64,000 bases of DNA, from NCBI RefSeq assembly GCF_004362715.1, contig NZ_SNYC01000003.1, forward strand, positions 1,365,601 through 1,429,600. Direction: 5' to 3'. Positions 18,369-27,570 of this stretch are shown one piece after another (within the stretch, counting starts at the first letter, position 1; every line of letters starts with the position of its first letter). A model generated the notes under the pieces. That model did not search any database, had not been told where the DNA came from, and worked only from the letters and a program-made list of their open reading frames with translations. This DNA is from Pedobacter metabolipauper. Its GTDB lineage: Bacteria > Bacteroidota > Bacteroidia > Sphingobacteriales > Sphingobacteriaceae. A program made the position numbers and the translations under genes.

Positions 18369-21089
18369 TTAGAACCGCGTAAAATATTGTTTCCTCTTGC
18401 TCAGCTTCAGATCCTGCAGCACAGAAGCCTTAACTTTAATGTCTATGGAATAAGACTGGTAGGTACCAAAGGGAACCCAGTTAATGCTCATGTCCCAGCA
18501 ATGCAGATCACGGTAAATGGCAAATGAAGTATAAGAGAAATTATTTACCTTAAAATCCCATCCGGAGGTAAACTGAACCTTCCAGTTTGGGGTAATGTTT
18601 GCATCTCCGTTAAAGCTCAGGGTATTGGTAACCGTGCTGTTTAAGCCGGTACGGTCTGTATTATAATTGAAGGTATAGCTAAATGCAAAGTTCCATGGAA
18701 TTTTAAAATCCACAAATGCATTTGGATCCCTGCTTACCAGCGCAAGTGCCTCTGCCTGTTCCGGGGTCATCGCCTTTTTGGCAATTTCCTCTTTTAAGGT
18801 TTCTTCATTCTGGCTCCGTCGCTTTAAGGCGTCCGGGTTTAAGCTGTAAGAAGTGGTAAAACCAAAACTGGTTAACCTTGGCAATTTTCCCGCCTGCCAG
18901 GTATAGCGGTCAACCAGCTCCCTGGTTAGCAGACCGGTGATCGAATCTGTTTTAGTTCTATACTGGTAAGGGTCTAATGTTCCATAAAAGTTAATCCCCA
19001 ACTTATCGGTAAACTGTGATCTTCCGCTAAAGCTTAAGGTAGATAACTTATATGATTTTGCCAGGAAGTCGTAATTACCATTGATCCCAAGACCCTGAAT
19101 AATCGGGATCTTCTTTTCTCCCTTTCCGGTAGTATCATTAGGCGTCAGGATCTTTGCTTCAATGGTGTTGTCTAAACTGAAGTTCATTGCTGCAGAACGG
19201 CCTAAACCTGGTCCGCCGTACCTGGTATTTTCAAATATCGAATACTTCAGATCTTCTCCCCTTGTATCTTTAACATTGGTACCATCTGTATATTTGGCAT
19301 ACTGATAATATCCTCTTTCTACATTGGAAAAATCCGGACGGTAAGCAAAGCTCACGGACGGGGTCATGACATGTCTAAGTGCGCTAAAATTACCAAACTT
19401 AGTAAATTGAGCGGTACTATATACCTTCGTGGATAATCCCATAGAAGCGCTGTATTCTGCATTTCTTCTAAATCCGTTTACGGTATCTGTTTTAATGACA
19501 TCAGAACCATTGAGCACCCTCAAATAAGTTTTACGAATGGTTTGTACATGCCACTTTTCAATATAGGTTCCACCGAGGTTAAAATTAAAATATCTTAATA
19601 CGTTAAAGCCCATATTAATAGGAATATTATGCTGTGCCCCGTTCCTGAATTTACTCAGGGTTCCGCTTTGAAACAGCTGGCTCTCCGTAGTAGATAATGT
19701 GTTTTCTGCATTCAGCGTATAACCAACAGAAATTTTCTGATACCACTTCTGATCGCCAACCCGGTCCTTTGAATCAAAAGGGCTAAAAGTAGGTACACTT
19801 AAACTGATGGTTGGCATGTTCAGCGTAACCGTCTTACCGGCGGTTTCCTGTGAGCCACCTATGGTAGAGGCAAAATTGATACCGTTATCGAATACCCTTC
19901 CGTAAGCAATGGAAGACTGCATGGTATTCTGGGCAATTTGTGAAGGGTCATAACTTCCGCCACCAGCAGTTCTGGCATTAAAGCTTGATGTACCCGCATT
20001 TACAGACGCAGAGAAAGTGGTTCCTGGCTTGGAATTGGCATTCTGGTTGTGGCTCCATAGAATATTAAAATCCTGCTGTGCCCTAAAATCAGCCGTTCCT
20101 TCCGTGCCATATCTTGAATTTGAATACCGAAGGTTTACATTGCCACTGTGTTTGTAACGCTTCATGTAATTAGACATTAAGGAACCGTCGTAAGAACCCC
20201 TGGTATAAATCGTTGCCAGAAATTTAGCATCCCAATAATCATTTAATCCAAGATAATAGCCCGCGTCTCTCAGAAAAAATCCCCGGGTAAAATCTTCCCC
20301 CGGACTGGGCAGTATAAATCCGGACGTTTTCTTGTTCGGCTTTGGGAAAAATGCAAATGGCAATCCCAATGGTAAGGGAACATCTTCAATCTTTAAATAG
20401 ACCGGCCCCGTTATGATATAATTTTCAGTAACAATTCCTTTGGTAATGTAGATCCCGAAATGCGGATGCGGTAAATTACAGGTACTGTAGGTCTGCCCTT
20501 TACTGTGAATCTCATCATCGGGCTGTTTCTTTGCCTTTCCACCGGAGAAAAATCCACCCTCCTGTTCGGTAAAAACACCGTAAATATTTCCGGCGCCGGT
20601 TTTGGTATTGTATGATAATGAGTCTGCATATGAAGTTCCCTGCCCCTCCATCTTTAAGATCGGGCGGCCAATATATTTACCTTTAGCATCTGTTTTACCC
20701 CTTGCATATACCTGGTTGGTATTGGTATTGAACCGGATGTACTCTGCATCAAGCTCAAAGCCCTGGTACATTACCCTTGCTTTACCATACAGGTACGCAA
20801 TACCGGTTTCTTTGTCAAATTTAACTGAATCTTGTGCTGTATATTCTAGTTTCTCACTTGCCAATGTATCCGTTGGCTTATTTTGTGCGTTAATAGCATT
20901 AGGGATGGTGTCGTTCTGTTTAACAGGTACTGGTTGCTTAACGGGTATAGGATCTTTCTTTTTAGGTATGGTATCCCTTTGTTGAAAAACATGTTGTGAT
21001 GAAAAACTGGAAAAAGCAAACGCCTGATTACCAACAGATGTCGACAATACAAATAGATTTAAAAAAATGATATACCGTAAAAGTTTCAA
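18369..21089 (-). CDS. LptD-like LPS-assembly outer-membrane protein
   Basis: 906 residues with a signal peptide (KLLRYIIFLNLFVL… to QAFA). After a Pro/Lys-rich linker, residues about 75-230 hold an OstA/LptD beta-jellyroll (…GIAYLYGKARVMYQGFELDAEYIRF…, here cited in parts), and the rest is a long beta-barrel rich in aromatic strands, ending KQYFTRF with a terminal Phe. In Gram-negatives LptD inserts lipopolysaccharide into the outer leaflet; the Bacteroidota homologs are larger and only partly studied. The start is TTG at 21089; there is no in-frame ATG before an upstream stop. It is divergent from the amidase gene and followed by cinA. Confidence 0.85.
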   Translation of the reverse strand: MKLLRYIIFLNLFVLSTSVGNQAFAFSSFSSQHVFQQRDTIPKKKDPIPVKQPVPVKQNDTIPNAINAQNKPTDTLASEKLEYTAQDSVKFDKETGIAYLYGKARVMYQGFELDAEYIRFNTNTNQVYARGKTDAKGKYIGRPILKMEGQGTSYADSLSYNTKTGAGNIYGVFTEQEGGFFSGGKAKKQPDDEIHSKGQTYSTCNLPHPHFGIYITKGIVTENYIITGPVYLKIEDVPLPLGLPFAFFPKPNKKTSGFILPSPGEDFTRGFFLRDAGYYLGLNDYWDAKFLATIYTRGSYDGSLMSNYMKRYKHSGNVNLRYSNSRYGTEGTADFRAQQDFNILWSHNQNANSKPGTTFSASVNAGTSSFNARTAGGGSYDPSQIAQNTMQSSIAYGRVFDNGINFASTIGGSQETAGKTVTLNMPTISLSVPTFSPFDSKDRVGDQKWYQKISVGYTLNAENTLSTTESQLFQSGTLSKFRNGAQHNIPINMGFNVLRYFNFNLGGTYIEKWHVQTIRKTYLRVLNGSDVIKTDTVNGFRRNAEYSASMGLSTKVYSTAQFTKFGNFSALRHVMTPSVSFAYRPDFSNVERGYYQYAKYTDGTNVKDTRGEDLKYSIFENTRYGGPGLGRSAAMNFSLDNTIEAKILTPNDTTGKGEKKIPIIQGLGINGNYDFLAKSYKLSTLSFSGRSQFTDKLGINFYGTLDPYQYRTKTDSITGLLTRELVDRYTWQAGKLPRLTSFGFTTSYSLNPDALKRRSQNEETLKEEIAKKAMTPEQAEALALVSRDPNAFVDFKIPWNFAFSYTFNYNTDRTGLNSTVTNTLSFNGDANITPNWKVQFTSGWDFKVNNFSYTSFAIYRDLHCWDMSINWVPFGTYQSYSIDIKVKASVLQDLKLSKRKQYFTRF

Positions 21090-21105
21090 TTTCGTGTGTG
21101 AATGT

Positions 21106-21113
21106 TATTTTTG
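21106..21113 (+). promoter_or_regulatory. Candidate -7 element for the first amidase gene
   Basis: TATTTTTG matches TAnnTTTG and lies 33 bases upstream of the ATG at 21146. The -33 region is weak. It argues against the ATG at 21098, which lies upstream of it. Confidence 0.4.
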
Positions 21114-21145
21114 CATTAATGTTTAATCCAAAACGTTCAAAATTA

Positions 21146-22024
21146 ATGAAAAATATACCATTGCTCAGACCAAATGCAATTTTGATCGTATTTATTTCTG
21201 CGTTTAGCATTATGCTATCTAGTTACCAGGCATTTACGCAGGAATATAAAATAAAAACTATTGTAATTGACGCCGGTCACGGGGGCAAAGACGGGAGTAC
21301 GAGAGGCCTGTATTCTACGGAGAAAGATGTTGCTTTAAAAACAGCATTAAACCTCGGCGCAGCCATTGAAGCAAACATGAAAGATGTGAAGGTAATCTAT
21401 ACCCGTACAGAAGATGTATTTATACCACTTTACGAGCGTATTGGGATTGCCAATAATGCAAAAGCAGATCTTTTTATCTCCATCCACTGCAATGACATGC
21501 CGGTATACCGGTCTACAGTGATTACCGGTTACAAAAAGAACAGTAAGGGCAAAAAAGTACCCATAAGAAGCACCGTTTCCCGAAAAAGTACCAACACCAG
21601 GGGGGTAGAAACCTTTGTATCCGGAATGGGAAGGGTAAATGAGCAGGATGAAGCAATAAAAAGAGAGAATGCATCTATCTTCCTGGAAGAAAACTACAAG
21701 GAGAATTATGAAGGGTTTGACCAGAGCAACCCGGAAGATGCCATTATATTGGGGCTCATGAAAAACACATTCCGGACGCAAAGCTTAAAACTGGCAAGGT
21801 TAGTGCAGGACCAGTATGTAAATGCAGGGCGCATTAACCGTGGTGTTCAGGAAAAAAGCCTGGCCGTTTTAGCCCGGGCAGGAATGCCCGCCATATTAAC
21901 CGAAATTGGTTTTATCAGTAATCCTGATGAAGAAGATTACATGAACTCCGAGGCAGGTCAGAAAGAAATTGTAGATTGCCTGTTGAAAGCGATAGAGAAT
22001 TATAAAAAGAACGTAGAAGGATAA
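21146..22024 (+). CDS. N-acetylmuramoyl-L-alanine amidase (Amidase_3)
   Basis: 292 residues from MKNIPLLRPNA; the longer frame from 21098 starts ahead of the likely promoter. A signal peptide (residues 1-32) leads to the zinc amidase domain. Metal ligands are His45 in IDAGHGGKDG, Glu59 in STEKDVAL and the His in ISIHCND; the catalytic Glu is in LTEIGFISN. The enzyme removes stem peptides from N-acetylmuramic acid in the periplasm, usually to split daughter cells. The loop with KGKKVPIRS and VETFVSGM is longer than in E. coli AmiC. A close paralog follows 14 bases downstream. Confidence 0.92.
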   Translation: MKNIPLLRPNAILIVFISAFSIMLSSYQAFTQEYKIKTIVIDAGHGGKDGSTRGLYSTEKDVALKTALNLGAAIEANMKDVKVIYTRTEDVFIPLYERIGIANNAKADLFISIHCNDMPVYRSTVITGYKKNSKGKKVPIRSTVSRKSTNTRGVETFVSGMGRVNEQDEAIKRENASIFLEENYKENYEGFDQSNPEDAIILGLMKNTFRTQSLKLARLVQDQYVNAGRINRGVQEKSLAVLARAGMPAILTEIGFISNPDEEDYMNSEAGQKEIVDCLLKAIENYKKNVEG

Positions 22025-22038
22025 AAAACAACCTGCAG

Positions 22039-22887
22039 ATGATTAGAAGAAGAGCCATTTCCCTGTTACCCTTATTTGTGCTGTTACTGAGTTCTCAAGT
22101 TACGTTCTCACAAAATTATAAAGTTAAAACCATTGTAATCGACGCTGGGCATGGTGGCAATAAGCCCGGAGCAAAGGGAAGTTTCTCACTGGAGAAGGAT
22201 GTAGCCTTGCAGGTAGCACTTAAACTGGGCAAGAAATTTGAGACAGAGATGCCTGAAGTAAAGATCCTGTACACCCGTAAAACCGATGTTGATGTTGATT
22301 TCTACAAAAGAGCAGCACTCGCCAATGATAACAATGCAGATATCTTCATTTCCATCCATTGCAATTCCATGCCAGACAATCGTGTGGTTGCAGGGTACAC
22401 CACCAATAAAAGCGGTAAAAAGGTTCCGAGATACGCTTACGTTAAAAATAAAACGACACGTGGAACAGAAACTTTTGTTGCCGGTTCTCACCGTTTAAAT
22501 GAACAGGATGCCGCAATTCGGGAGAACGAAGATGTGAAGCTGGAAAAAAACTATCAAAAAAACTATGATGGTTATGATCCAAAGAATCCTGAAACATTTA
22601 TTATACTATCTTTGTTTAAGAATCTGTTCAGGGATAAGAGCTTAAAATTAGCCAGCTTGATCCAGGACAATTATACTAAGGATGACAACCGGGTAAACAG
22701 GGGCGTAAAAGAGCAGGGGCTTTTAATCTTGCAGAGATGCGGACTGCCGGCTATTTTAACCGAAATTGGTTTTATATCTAACCCAACTGAAGAAGAGTAC
22801 ATTAACTCAGATACCGGACAGGCAGAAATTGTAAACTCCATTTTCAAAGCAGTGAAAACCTATAAAAAAGAAACCGAAACAATTTAA
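22039..22887 (+). CDS. N-acetylmuramoyl-L-alanine amidase (Amidase_3), tandem paralog
   Basis: 282 residues with a signal peptide (RRRAISLLPLFVLLLSS). The zinc ligands are His38 in IDAGHGGNKPG, Glu52 in SLEKDVALQ and His in ISIHCNSMPD, with the catalytic Glu in ILTEIGFISN. It closely resembles the preceding gene along its whole length, including the insertion KSGKKVPRYAY and the motif GTETFVAGSHRLNEQDAA, so it arose by tandem duplication. Both are likely to act on septal or side-wall peptidoglycan in the periplasm. Only 14 bases separate the two genes. Confidence 0.92.
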   Translation: MIRRRAISLLPLFVLLLSSQVTFSQNYKVKTIVIDAGHGGNKPGAKGSFSLEKDVALQVALKLGKKFETEMPEVKILYTRKTDVDVDFYKRAALANDNNADIFISIHCNSMPDNRVVAGYTTNKSGKKVPRYAYVKNKTTRGTETFVAGSHRLNEQDAAIRENEDVKLEKNYQKNYDGYDPKNPETFIILSLFKNLFRDKSLKLASLIQDNYTKDDNRVNRGVKEQGLLILQRCGLPAILTEIGFISNPTEEEYINSDTGQAEIVNSIFKAVKTYKKETETI

Positions 22888-22902
22888 GTAAATACATACT
22901 AA

Positions 22903-23856
22903 GTGAAGATAGCAAACGAAACCAAAGTGGGCATATTAGCAGCCTTTTCCATTGCCTTATTAATTATAGGATATAATTTTCTAAAAGGCAATGCCATATT
23001 TTCAAGTGAAACTGTTCTATATGCAAAATATACACATGTTGACGGGCTTGGTGTTTCTAAACCCGTTTTAATCAATGGTTTCCAAATTGGCCGTGTAGAT
23101 AAACTGCAGCTGCAGCCAGACGGGTCGATCCTTGCTACCTTGAAAATAAAAGGAAAGTATGAGATCCCGAAAAACAGTATTGCTAAACTGGAAAGCACAG
23201 ACCTTTTAGGAAGTAAGGCCATTGTAATGGCTTTAGGAACAGGCAACGACTTTGCACAGGATGGAGATACCTTAAATGCGAATGTAGCTATAGGCTTGAT
23301 GGAAGCGGTTCAGCCGGTTCAGAAAAAAGCAGAGATGATCGTTGCAAAGATGGATTCGATCCTGACCAGTGTAAACACCATTTTAAATCCCAACTTCCAA
23401 AAGAATGTCGACAAAAGCTTTAACAGCATCGCTTCTACCCTTTCTTCGTTAGAGGCAACTTCTAAAAAGGTAGACAATCTTGTTGGTTCAGAAGGATCAC
23501 GCATTTCGGCCATCCTGGCAAATGTGGAAGCCATCTCTAACAACCTGAAGCAAAACAATCAAAAGATCAATGGTATCCTGAGCAATATCAATACCATTAC
23601 CGACCAGGTTGCAGCAGCTAATTTTAAACAAACAATAGATAACGCAAACAAAGCAGTAGCTGATCTGCAGTCCATTGTAACTAAAGTAAATAACGGACAG
23701 GGAACCTTAGGTCTTTTGGTTAACGATACGAAAATGTACGACAACCTGAACAATGCGTCTAAAAACCTGGATAACCTGATCATAGATCTGAAAGAGAATC
23801 CAAAAAGATATGTACACTTCTCTGTATTTGGAGGCGGTAATAAGAAAGATAAATAG
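22903..23856 (+). CDS. MlaD/MCE domain lipid-transport protein
   Basis: 317 residues from a GTG start. One N-terminal membrane helix (about residues 9-26) anchors it, followed by a single MCE domain (residues 35-115) with FQIGRVDKLQL, STDLLGSKAIV and ALGTGNDF. A long helical region rich in Asn, Ile and Leu heptads (residues 130-290) follows and could form a coiled coil across the periplasm. MCE proteins carry phospholipids between membranes with an MlaEF-type permease, whose genes are not next to it. It is the last gene of the amidase unit, with a terminator 25 bases downstream. Confidence 0.9.
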   Translation: MKIANETKVGILAAFSIALLIIGYNFLKGNAIFSSETVLYAKYTHVDGLGVSKPVLINGFQIGRVDKLQLQPDGSILATLKIKGKYEIPKNSIAKLESTDLLGSKAIVMALGTGNDFAQDGDTLNANVAIGLMEAVQPVQKKAEMIVAKMDSILTSVNTILNPNFQKNVDKSFNSIASTLSSLEATSKKVDNLVGSEGSRISAILANVEAISNNLKQNNQKINGILSNINTITDQVAAANFKQTIDNANKAVADLQSIVTKVNNGQGTLGLLVNDTKMYDNLNNASKNLDNLIIDLKENPKRYVHFSVFGGGNKKDK

Positions 23857-23880
23857 CAAATGTCAATTGCAGCTTAAAAG

Positions 23881-23911
23881 AGCCCTATACCAATGGTACA
23901 GGGCTTTTTTA
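23881..23911. terminator. Terminator between mlaD-like and histidine kinase genes
   Basis: An 11-base stem, AGCCCTATACC with its near-complement GGTACAGGGCT (one mismatch), followed by a T run on the plus strand. It overlaps the last codon of the convergent kinase gene and may serve both strands. Confidence 0.85.
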
Positions 23912-25930
23912 TGGATTAGCCCCAAAATTTACACTAACCGATACCCCTTGGTTGCTTTCTATATAAACTTCTCCTTTAACCTGCTTTGCCAACCCCTTGA
24001 TCAGGTTCATACCCAAAGATTTGCACTTGTTGATGTCAAACCCTTCTCGCAATCCATTGCCATCATCAGCAATCTTTAGCAGATACCCCTGCGCTGCTGT
24101 GTTTTGAAATGAAATTCTGATGGCTCCTTCTCTATTGTCAGGAAAGGCATATTTAATCGCATTGATAATTGCTTCATTGATGATCAGCCCGATGGGTACT
24201 GCCCTGGACACATCAAGCTGGATCTTTTCAATGTCCTTTTCAATCAGGATCCGTTTTCCAAGATCAAAGCTGCTGACCAGATTTTCGATCAGCTCGGTCA
24301 TGTAATCTTTCATATCTACCATGTCCATGTTGTTAGACTGGTATAATTTCTGGTGGATGAGTGAAATGGACTGCATTCGCTGCTGACTTTCCCTAATGGC
24401 AGCAGAGGCCTTGTTGTCATCAAGATAGGCTGATTGGGTATTCAGCAGACTGATCACAATCTGAAGATTGTTTTTAACACGATGGTGGATCTCTTTCATC
24501 AACCATTCCTTCTCTTCCAGCAAGATATCTTTCTGATTGACCATATGCTGCAGGGAGTTGTTTTTTTCGACGATCTCCTCCTGTTTCTTCTGCAGGTCAT
24601 GCTTCGCGGTTTTTTTGATCTTATACAGCCGTATTCCACCAAAAATGATCAATAGCAGTAAAAAGCCAATACTGGCATATCGTAAAATACTGGCCAGGTT
24701 TAATCCCTCTTCTTCAGGAAGTATTGCCGGAACTGAAGGAAAAACATCAATGATATAAGGTGCGGCAGGAACAGAGGAAATATCGAACGTTGATCCCAGC
24801 GCCGCCATTTCCCGCCCCTGTGTAATTCTGAGCAGCGAATCCCGGATGTTTAAATATTTTAGGTGATGACTGGCTTGTCCACTTTGATCCTTTGTCGCCG
24901 AATCCAGCGCAGACCAAAGACGATGGTTTTGTGCCACATCAAAACCATAACCGGATACGCGATAAAAATAATCATTGTAAATCAGGTATTTCTCTGCCAG
25001 TTCATAGCGTTTCTTCAGCAGCAGAAAGGGAATTAAGCTTTTATAGGCCTCAGCGCGTTCACTCTCATCTACGTAAGCCGAGAGTTCTGCTAAATTGCTT
25101 GCATGCTTTTCAGCACTGGGCATATCCTTTAGCAGCAAATCGGCCTCAAGCGTTCTGGCAGATACCAGGATCAAGTCACTTTTTCTCTTCAATGGATGAT
25201 TGAGTTCCGTCGCATTAATCCATTCTCGGGCTTTTTTTCCATTCCGCTGCAAAATGTAAAGTGCCATCATATTGGTACTTAACAGCATGATGGCGCTTTG
25301 GTCTTTTTCGCTTTCGGCAATAGTCAGCCCCTGCTTAAAAAAGATTTCGGCCATGTAAAAGTTTTCGAGGCCAATACAGGCCAGGGCGGCACGGTTATAC
25401 AAAGGCCAGGACTTCCATAAGTCGCTCACCTTTCTTTCCTCTTCCGACAAGGGGGTCTGGAAACATCCTAAAGCCTGTTCAAAAGCACCCTGTCTAAACA
25501 AGATCTGGCCTTTAATCAATAAACACGCATACACACCTTCAGTATTGATGGCCCGATTGATATTGATCGATTTATTGATATAGGTCATTGCCCTGGAAAG
25601 ACGCCCCTGCCGGTTAAGTAGTTCAGCGAGCAGTGCATAGGCATCTGCTAATTTTTGTTTATTTCCAACCCGTTCAAAGCAGCTCACCGCTTTTTTGGCT
25701 GCTGCTACACCGAGTATAATTTCAGCAGGAACAGCCGTGTTGCAGGATTCAGCCTCCAGCAGACAGGCAGCTCCGCGCTGCTCAACCAATTGCGTTATAT
25801 CTTCCTGCTGATGGCTGCCCACCAGCTTTCTGTTCATCCCTTCCTCAAAAACAGAAGCACTAACTTCAGCTTGAATGCAACAAGAGAGGACAAGCAAACC
25901 AATAAGCAGCGAAATTTTTCTAATGATCAT
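23909..25930 (-). CDS. Sensor histidine kinase, TPR sensor with HisKA_2 domain
   Basis: 673 residues. A signal peptide (about 1-22) precedes a helical TPR-like region (residues 60-400; A-x-A and helix repeats such as LADAYALLAELLNRQGRLSRA). One membrane helix follows near 415-435. The cytoplasmic part has a coiled-coil linker, then the HisKA_2 motif MKEIHHRVKNNLQIVIS, with phospho-accepting histidine H482 or H483, and a HATPase domain (INEAIINAIKYAF, DDGNGL). It resembles the smaller kinase at 29526 over this C-terminal part. It shares the strand with a porin, a sigma-54 regulator and that second kinase, which suggests one regulatory group. Its ligand is unknown. Confidence 0.9.
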   Translation of the reverse strand: MIIRKISLLIGLLVLSCCIQAEVSASVFEEGMNRKLVGSHQQEDITQLVEQRGAACLLEAESCNTAVPAEIILGVAAAKKAVSCFERVGNKQKLADAYALLAELLNRQGRLSRAMTYINKSININRAINTEGVYACLLIKGQILFRQGAFEQALGCFQTPLSEEERKVSDLWKSWPLYNRAALACIGLENFYMAEIFFKQGLTIAESEKDQSAIMLLSTNMMALYILQRNGKKAREWINATELNHPLKRKSDLILVSARTLEADLLLKDMPSAEKHASNLAELSAYVDESERAEAYKSLIPFLLLKKRYELAEKYLIYNDYFYRVSGYGFDVAQNHRLWSALDSATKDQSGQASHHLKYLNIRDSLLRITQGREMAALGSTFDISSVPAAPYIIDVFPSVPAILPEEEGLNLASILRYASIGFLLLLIIFGGIRLYKIKKTAKHDLQKKQEEIVEKNNSLQHMVNQKDILLEEKEWLMKEIHHRVKNNLQIVISLLNTQSAYLDDNKASAAIRESQQRMQSISLIHQKLYQSNNMDMVDMKDYMTELIENLVSSFDLGKRILIEKDIEKIQLDVSRAVPIGLIINEAIINAIKYAFPDNREGAIRISFQNTAAQGYLLKIADDGNGLREGFDINKCKSLGMNLIKGLAKQVKGEVYIESNQGVSVSVNFGANP

Positions 25931-26042
25931 GATGGGTGTGCAAGCATAAGGTACAACAACTACATATCTTATGTTAATAGCCTGTACAAAAACTATTTAG
26001 CTGATGGATACCGTGCTAATATAGCTAAAAAAAGCGATTGAC

Positions 26043-27413
26043 CTAAAACCTGAAAGTTGCGGTAATCCCGAACATGCTGATGTTGCTTCCGGTACTGGTT
26101 TCCATCAAATACTTTCCACTGTTAAACCAGGTATATTCAGCTCTAAAATACAAAGCACTTATGGGCAGATATTCTATAGATGAACCGAGTTGTGCACCAA
26201 TATATTTAGACTGCGTATTTTTTCCGGAGTAAAGCATCCGGCCGTTTACCGCATAGATTCCGTCATTTCGCTGCATTCTCCAAAAAACATCATAATCCTG
26301 TCCCAGGGTCAGTGTTTTAGATAGTTTAATCTCCAGGTAAGGATGGACATCAAAAAGATTGGCAGGCCCGATCAGCGCAGCAAGACCGAAGTAGCCCCCT
26401 CTCGGAAACAGCGGATTAAATGTATTCATTTTACCATCCCCATAGTTCCTGTCGCCGCTGATCACTTCTGTTTTAAATCCCATTTTCGGCTGGTATAAAA
26501 GACCGGCAAATGTATACGAAAGGTGAGTTGAAACTGTCCATGCCGAAATGTCGTTTCCGGCAAATTTTCCAAACTGATAAAGACCTTCTGCATCATATTG
26601 AAAACCGTTGTGTGTACCAGTGGTACGGATTCCCAGGGAGTGCCTCATTTCCTGACCTTTTCCATCATCAAAAGCCGAACTTTCCTTTTTATAACCAAAA
26701 TAATAAAGATCGAGGTTATCGAATGGGAGCAGTTTTGAAAACGCACCATATGCACCCCAAAACCTGGTTCCATTGGAGAAGCCATCATCAAAAATCCCTT
26801 TTTTTGCCTGAACATAATTCGTAAAGAACGCATCTAACCTTAGTTTTTTTATATTCATTATCACTTTGGCACCATCAAACGATTGCCGGTTATTTGGCGC
26901 TTCCCTTACGGAAACTATTCTTTGCGATCCATACGACATTTCTTGCCTGCCCAATCTCAATACCAGGCCAACTTTATTTAATGGAAGGTTAACATCAACA
27001 AATGCCTGGTGCAGATCCAGTGGATTTTCATTTACCGGTGATGAAGCTTCAATTTCGCCATTGCTCAGCCCGCTTTGCAGCTGCACAAATGCCCGCAAGC
27101 CTTTACCCAGATGCAGATCTGCATGAAACAGGTATCTTGCCAGTGTAAATCCATCCTTATCCTGTAGTGCATCGCCCCATTCTGGATTGGTATATTTAAA
27201 GTATTGGGTCCGGAATTCACCGCCTAAACTTAGATAATCTTTTTTATCAGGAGAAAGCGGAACGAACTTAAACCTATTGTACCAGGTACTTGTATCTGTT
27301 GCCAGGTATCGATAATCTTCATCATACCGCATGGGTTTAAAATTGATTTTCTGGGCCTGAAGCACTCCTGATAAAAACATCAGAAATACAAAGATTAATT
27401 TCTTGGTCTGCAT
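26043..27413 (-). CDS. Alginate-export-type outer-membrane porin
   Basis: 456 residues with a signal peptide (KKLIFVFLMFLSGVLQAQ). The mature part looks like a 16- to 18-stranded barrel: SLGGEFRTQYFKYTNPEWG, VLRLGRQEMSYGSQRIVS, RFWGAYGAFSK and a terminal Phe (TATFRF). These motifs fit the alginate_exp family, which lets anionic or sugar compounds cross the outer membrane; the substrate here is unknown. No polysaccharide polymerase or lyase genes are nearby, so alginate itself is doubtful. It lies between two signalling genes, and an inverted repeat sits just before its start codon. Confidence 0.85.
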   Translation of the reverse strand: MQTKKLIFVFLMFLSGVLQAQKINFKPMRYDEDYRYLATDTSTWYNRFKFVPLSPDKKDYLSLGGEFRTQYFKYTNPEWGDALQDKDGFTLARYLFHADLHLGKGLRAFVQLQSGLSNGEIEASSPVNENPLDLHQAFVDVNLPLNKVGLVLRLGRQEMSYGSQRIVSVREAPNNRQSFDGAKVIMNIKKLRLDAFFTNYVQAKKGIFDDGFSNGTRFWGAYGAFSKLLPFDNLDLYYFGYKKESSAFDDGKGQEMRHSLGIRTTGTHNGFQYDAEGLYQFGKFAGNDISAWTVSTHLSYTFAGLLYQPKMGFKTEVISGDRNYGDGKMNTFNPLFPRGGYFGLAALIGPANLFDVHPYLEIKLSKTLTLGQDYDVFWRMQRNDGIYAVNGRMLYSGKNTQSKYIGAQLGSSIEYLPISALYFRAEYTWFNSGKYLMETSTGSNISMFGITATFRF

Positions 27414-27419
27414 GGTTAT

Positions 27420-27447
27420 GGATAGTTATGGTTTCCAATAACTATCC
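27420..27447. repeat. Inverted repeat in the porin 5' leader
   Basis: Perfect 10-base arms GGATAGTTAT and ATAACTATCC with an 8-base spacer, six bases upstream of the porin ATG. In the mRNA the hairpin would cover the ribosome-binding region; as DNA it could be a regulator binding site. No AGGAGG-like sequence is seen. Confidence 0.6.
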
Positions 27448-27464
27448 AATCTGCATACCGTTGG

Positions 27465-27497
27465 CAAAAGCCCGCTTTCGTGATCATACGGGCCTTT
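27465..27497 (-). terminator. Terminator after the sigma-54 regulator gene
   Basis: Stem GCCCG and CGGGC with a 14-base loop and A/T runs outside. On the minus strand it ends in TTTTG, 74 bases beyond the response regulator stop codon. A five-base stem is short, so termination may be weak. Confidence 0.5.
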
Positions 27498-27570
27498 TCA
27501 AAATATGAGGTTACTATATTTGGTAAACTACGACATCAAATAACGATATCCGGTGAGTTGCTTCGCTAAC

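Noticed and set aside
25655..26041. 128-residue frame covering the kinase start and the gap before the porin
   Set aside because: Mostly antisense to the signal peptide of the large kinase and low in coding character.
27414..27570. Sigma-54 promoter upstream of the porin
   Set aside because: No sequence with GG and GC at the proper 10-base spacing could be found on the minus strand.
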